DNA of 20,009 nt, taken from the IMG/VR virus record IMGVR_UViG_3300048079_000025, positions 1 to 20,009 of that record. One strand, given 5' to 3'. The stretch comes from a virus. The notes beneath the pieces were generated by a model that worked only from the letters and a program-made list of their open reading frames with translations, was not told the origin of the DNA and did no database searches. This document shows, piece after piece, positions 19,487 to 20,009 of this stretch; position 1 is the first letter of the stretch; each line of letters begins with the position of its first letter. Made by a program: the position numbers and the translations under genes.

Positions 19487-19717
19487 ATGAGCGCAAACAC
19501 AAATTGTCTTCAAGGGATGTCCTGCCCGAACCCTAACTGCAAAAGTGAAGGCCCGTTTCGAATTACCGTTACTGTAACAGTGCTAATGCACGACAACGGA
19601 AGTGAAGAAGACGGGGGGGACGGGAATCAAGAATGGGACGAGGATTCATACTGCGAGTGTCCCGCGTGCCAATTCACCGGCACGGTAGAGGCTTTTCGAG
19701 TACCAGAGAAAACATGA
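19487..19717 (+). CDS. Small zinc-ribbon-like acidic protein
   Basis: This 76-residue protein starts with AAAGGA upstream. It has CPNPNC (13-18) and CECPAC (56-61), the two halves of a zinc ribbon, around a strand (FRITVTVTVLM) and a strongly acidic insert (GSEEDGGDGNQEWDEDS). The opening MSANTNCLQGMSCP and the order 'Cys pair, strand, acidic loop, Trp, Cys pair' recall small conserved phage proteins that I have seen in many genomes without a function. The stop overlaps the next ATG as ATGA. Confidence 0.8.
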   Translation: MSANTNCLQGMSCPNPNCKSEGPFRITVTVTVLMHDNGSEEDGGDGNQEWDEDSYCECPACQFTGTVEAFRVPEKT

Positions 19718-19929
19718 TCCGGGTTCTGTTCCTATTGTGGGCCCTGAGCATCGCGGGCCCCCCGGTCAAGCCCGTAGTCATTCAAGGATACGAAACACGC
19801 CTGCCATGTACGGCACACGCGCAGGCCTTAAACCGGATCGCGCTACGAGAAAACAAAACCCTACGCTTTGTCTGTCTCCCCCGTAGGGAAAGACCGGCAG
19901 GCGCCGTTAAATGGAGGATCACGCCATGA
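19714..19929 (+). CDS. Small probably exported protein
   Basis: This protein has 71 residues and starts at ATG 19714, overlapping the upstream stop (ATGA). The N-terminus MIRVLFLLWALSIAGPPV has a basic residue and a hydrophobic core like a signal peptide or membrane anchor, although the cleavage site is not clear. The mature part has exactly two cysteines (C32 and C54), which could form a disulfide bond in the periplasm, and is basic at the end (PRRERPAGAVKWR). Small exported two-cysteine proteins are common in phage early regions; the role is not known. Stop and next ATG overlap as ATGA. Confidence 0.68.
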   Translation: MIRVLFLLWALSIAGPPVKPVVIQGYETRLPCTAHAQALNRIALRENKTLRFVCLPRRERPAGAVKWRITP

Positions 19930-20009
19930 TGGTATGGTATAACACGTCGGGGTCAGGGAAACTGTACGATAAAAAACTTTCCCCTAAAGACTTACAGGTG
20001 CAAGGGGTT
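19926..20009 (+). CDS. Partial small gene at the window end
   Basis: An open frame begins with ATG 19926, overlapping the previous stop as ATGA, with GGAGG upstream. The visible 28 residues start MMVWYNTSGSGKLYDKKLSP. No stop is reached in the window. Too little is visible for a function; it continues the coupled operon. Confidence 0.6.
   Translation, partial: MMVWYNTSGSGKLYDKKLSPKDLQVQGV

Overview
The window is part of the genome of a tailed phage (or prophage) with a short, T7-type tail. It shows a podovirus late region of the kind found in Bordetella BPP-1-like and Burkholderia Bcep22-like phages: a terminase pair, a T7-class head-to-tail connector (portal), a Bbp19-like protein, a separate scaffold, a non-HK97-annotated capsid protein, tail tubular proteins A and B, and an ejection module resembling T7 gp13-gp14-gp15-gp16. 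Base composition is clearly GC-rich by eye. No integrase, repressor, tRNA, CRISPR or host gene is visible, so neither the host nor the lifestyle can be assigned from this window.

Left and central part (1-17026), all on the minus strand and read right to left: terS, terL, two very small proline-rich genes, portal, Bbp19-like, scaffold, major capsid, five small virion-type genes, a small helical gene, a surface protein ending in six 20-residue repeats, a LamG-lectin protein, tail tubular A and B, then the ejection proteins. The last of these is a large protein that leaves the window at base 1 and carries an acetyltransferase (GNAT) domain. Genes are packed with 1-33 base gaps or stop/start overlaps. 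Only two gaps interrupt the array, one on each side of the capsid gene. The upstream gap (195 bases) holds a strong sigma70-like promoter, a hairpin and a structured-looking leader. The downstream gap (56 bases) holds a GC-only 8-bp hairpin. Together they suggest that capsid expression is set separately from the rest of the late operon.

The region 17027-17545 is a divergent control region without credible genes. It contains several short dyads, three TTGTC motifs at exact 10-base spacing, and a rightward sigma70-like promoter at its right edge.

Right part (17546-20009), plus strand: a tightly coupled operon of very small genes, several joined by ATGA overlaps. Five of the proteins carry cysteine pairs typical of zinc ribbons, one is probably exported, and one arose next to a diverged 121/135-base tandem duplication that fused the end of one gene to a copy of the start of the next. 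None has a function I can name. This is the accessory, least explained part of the window.
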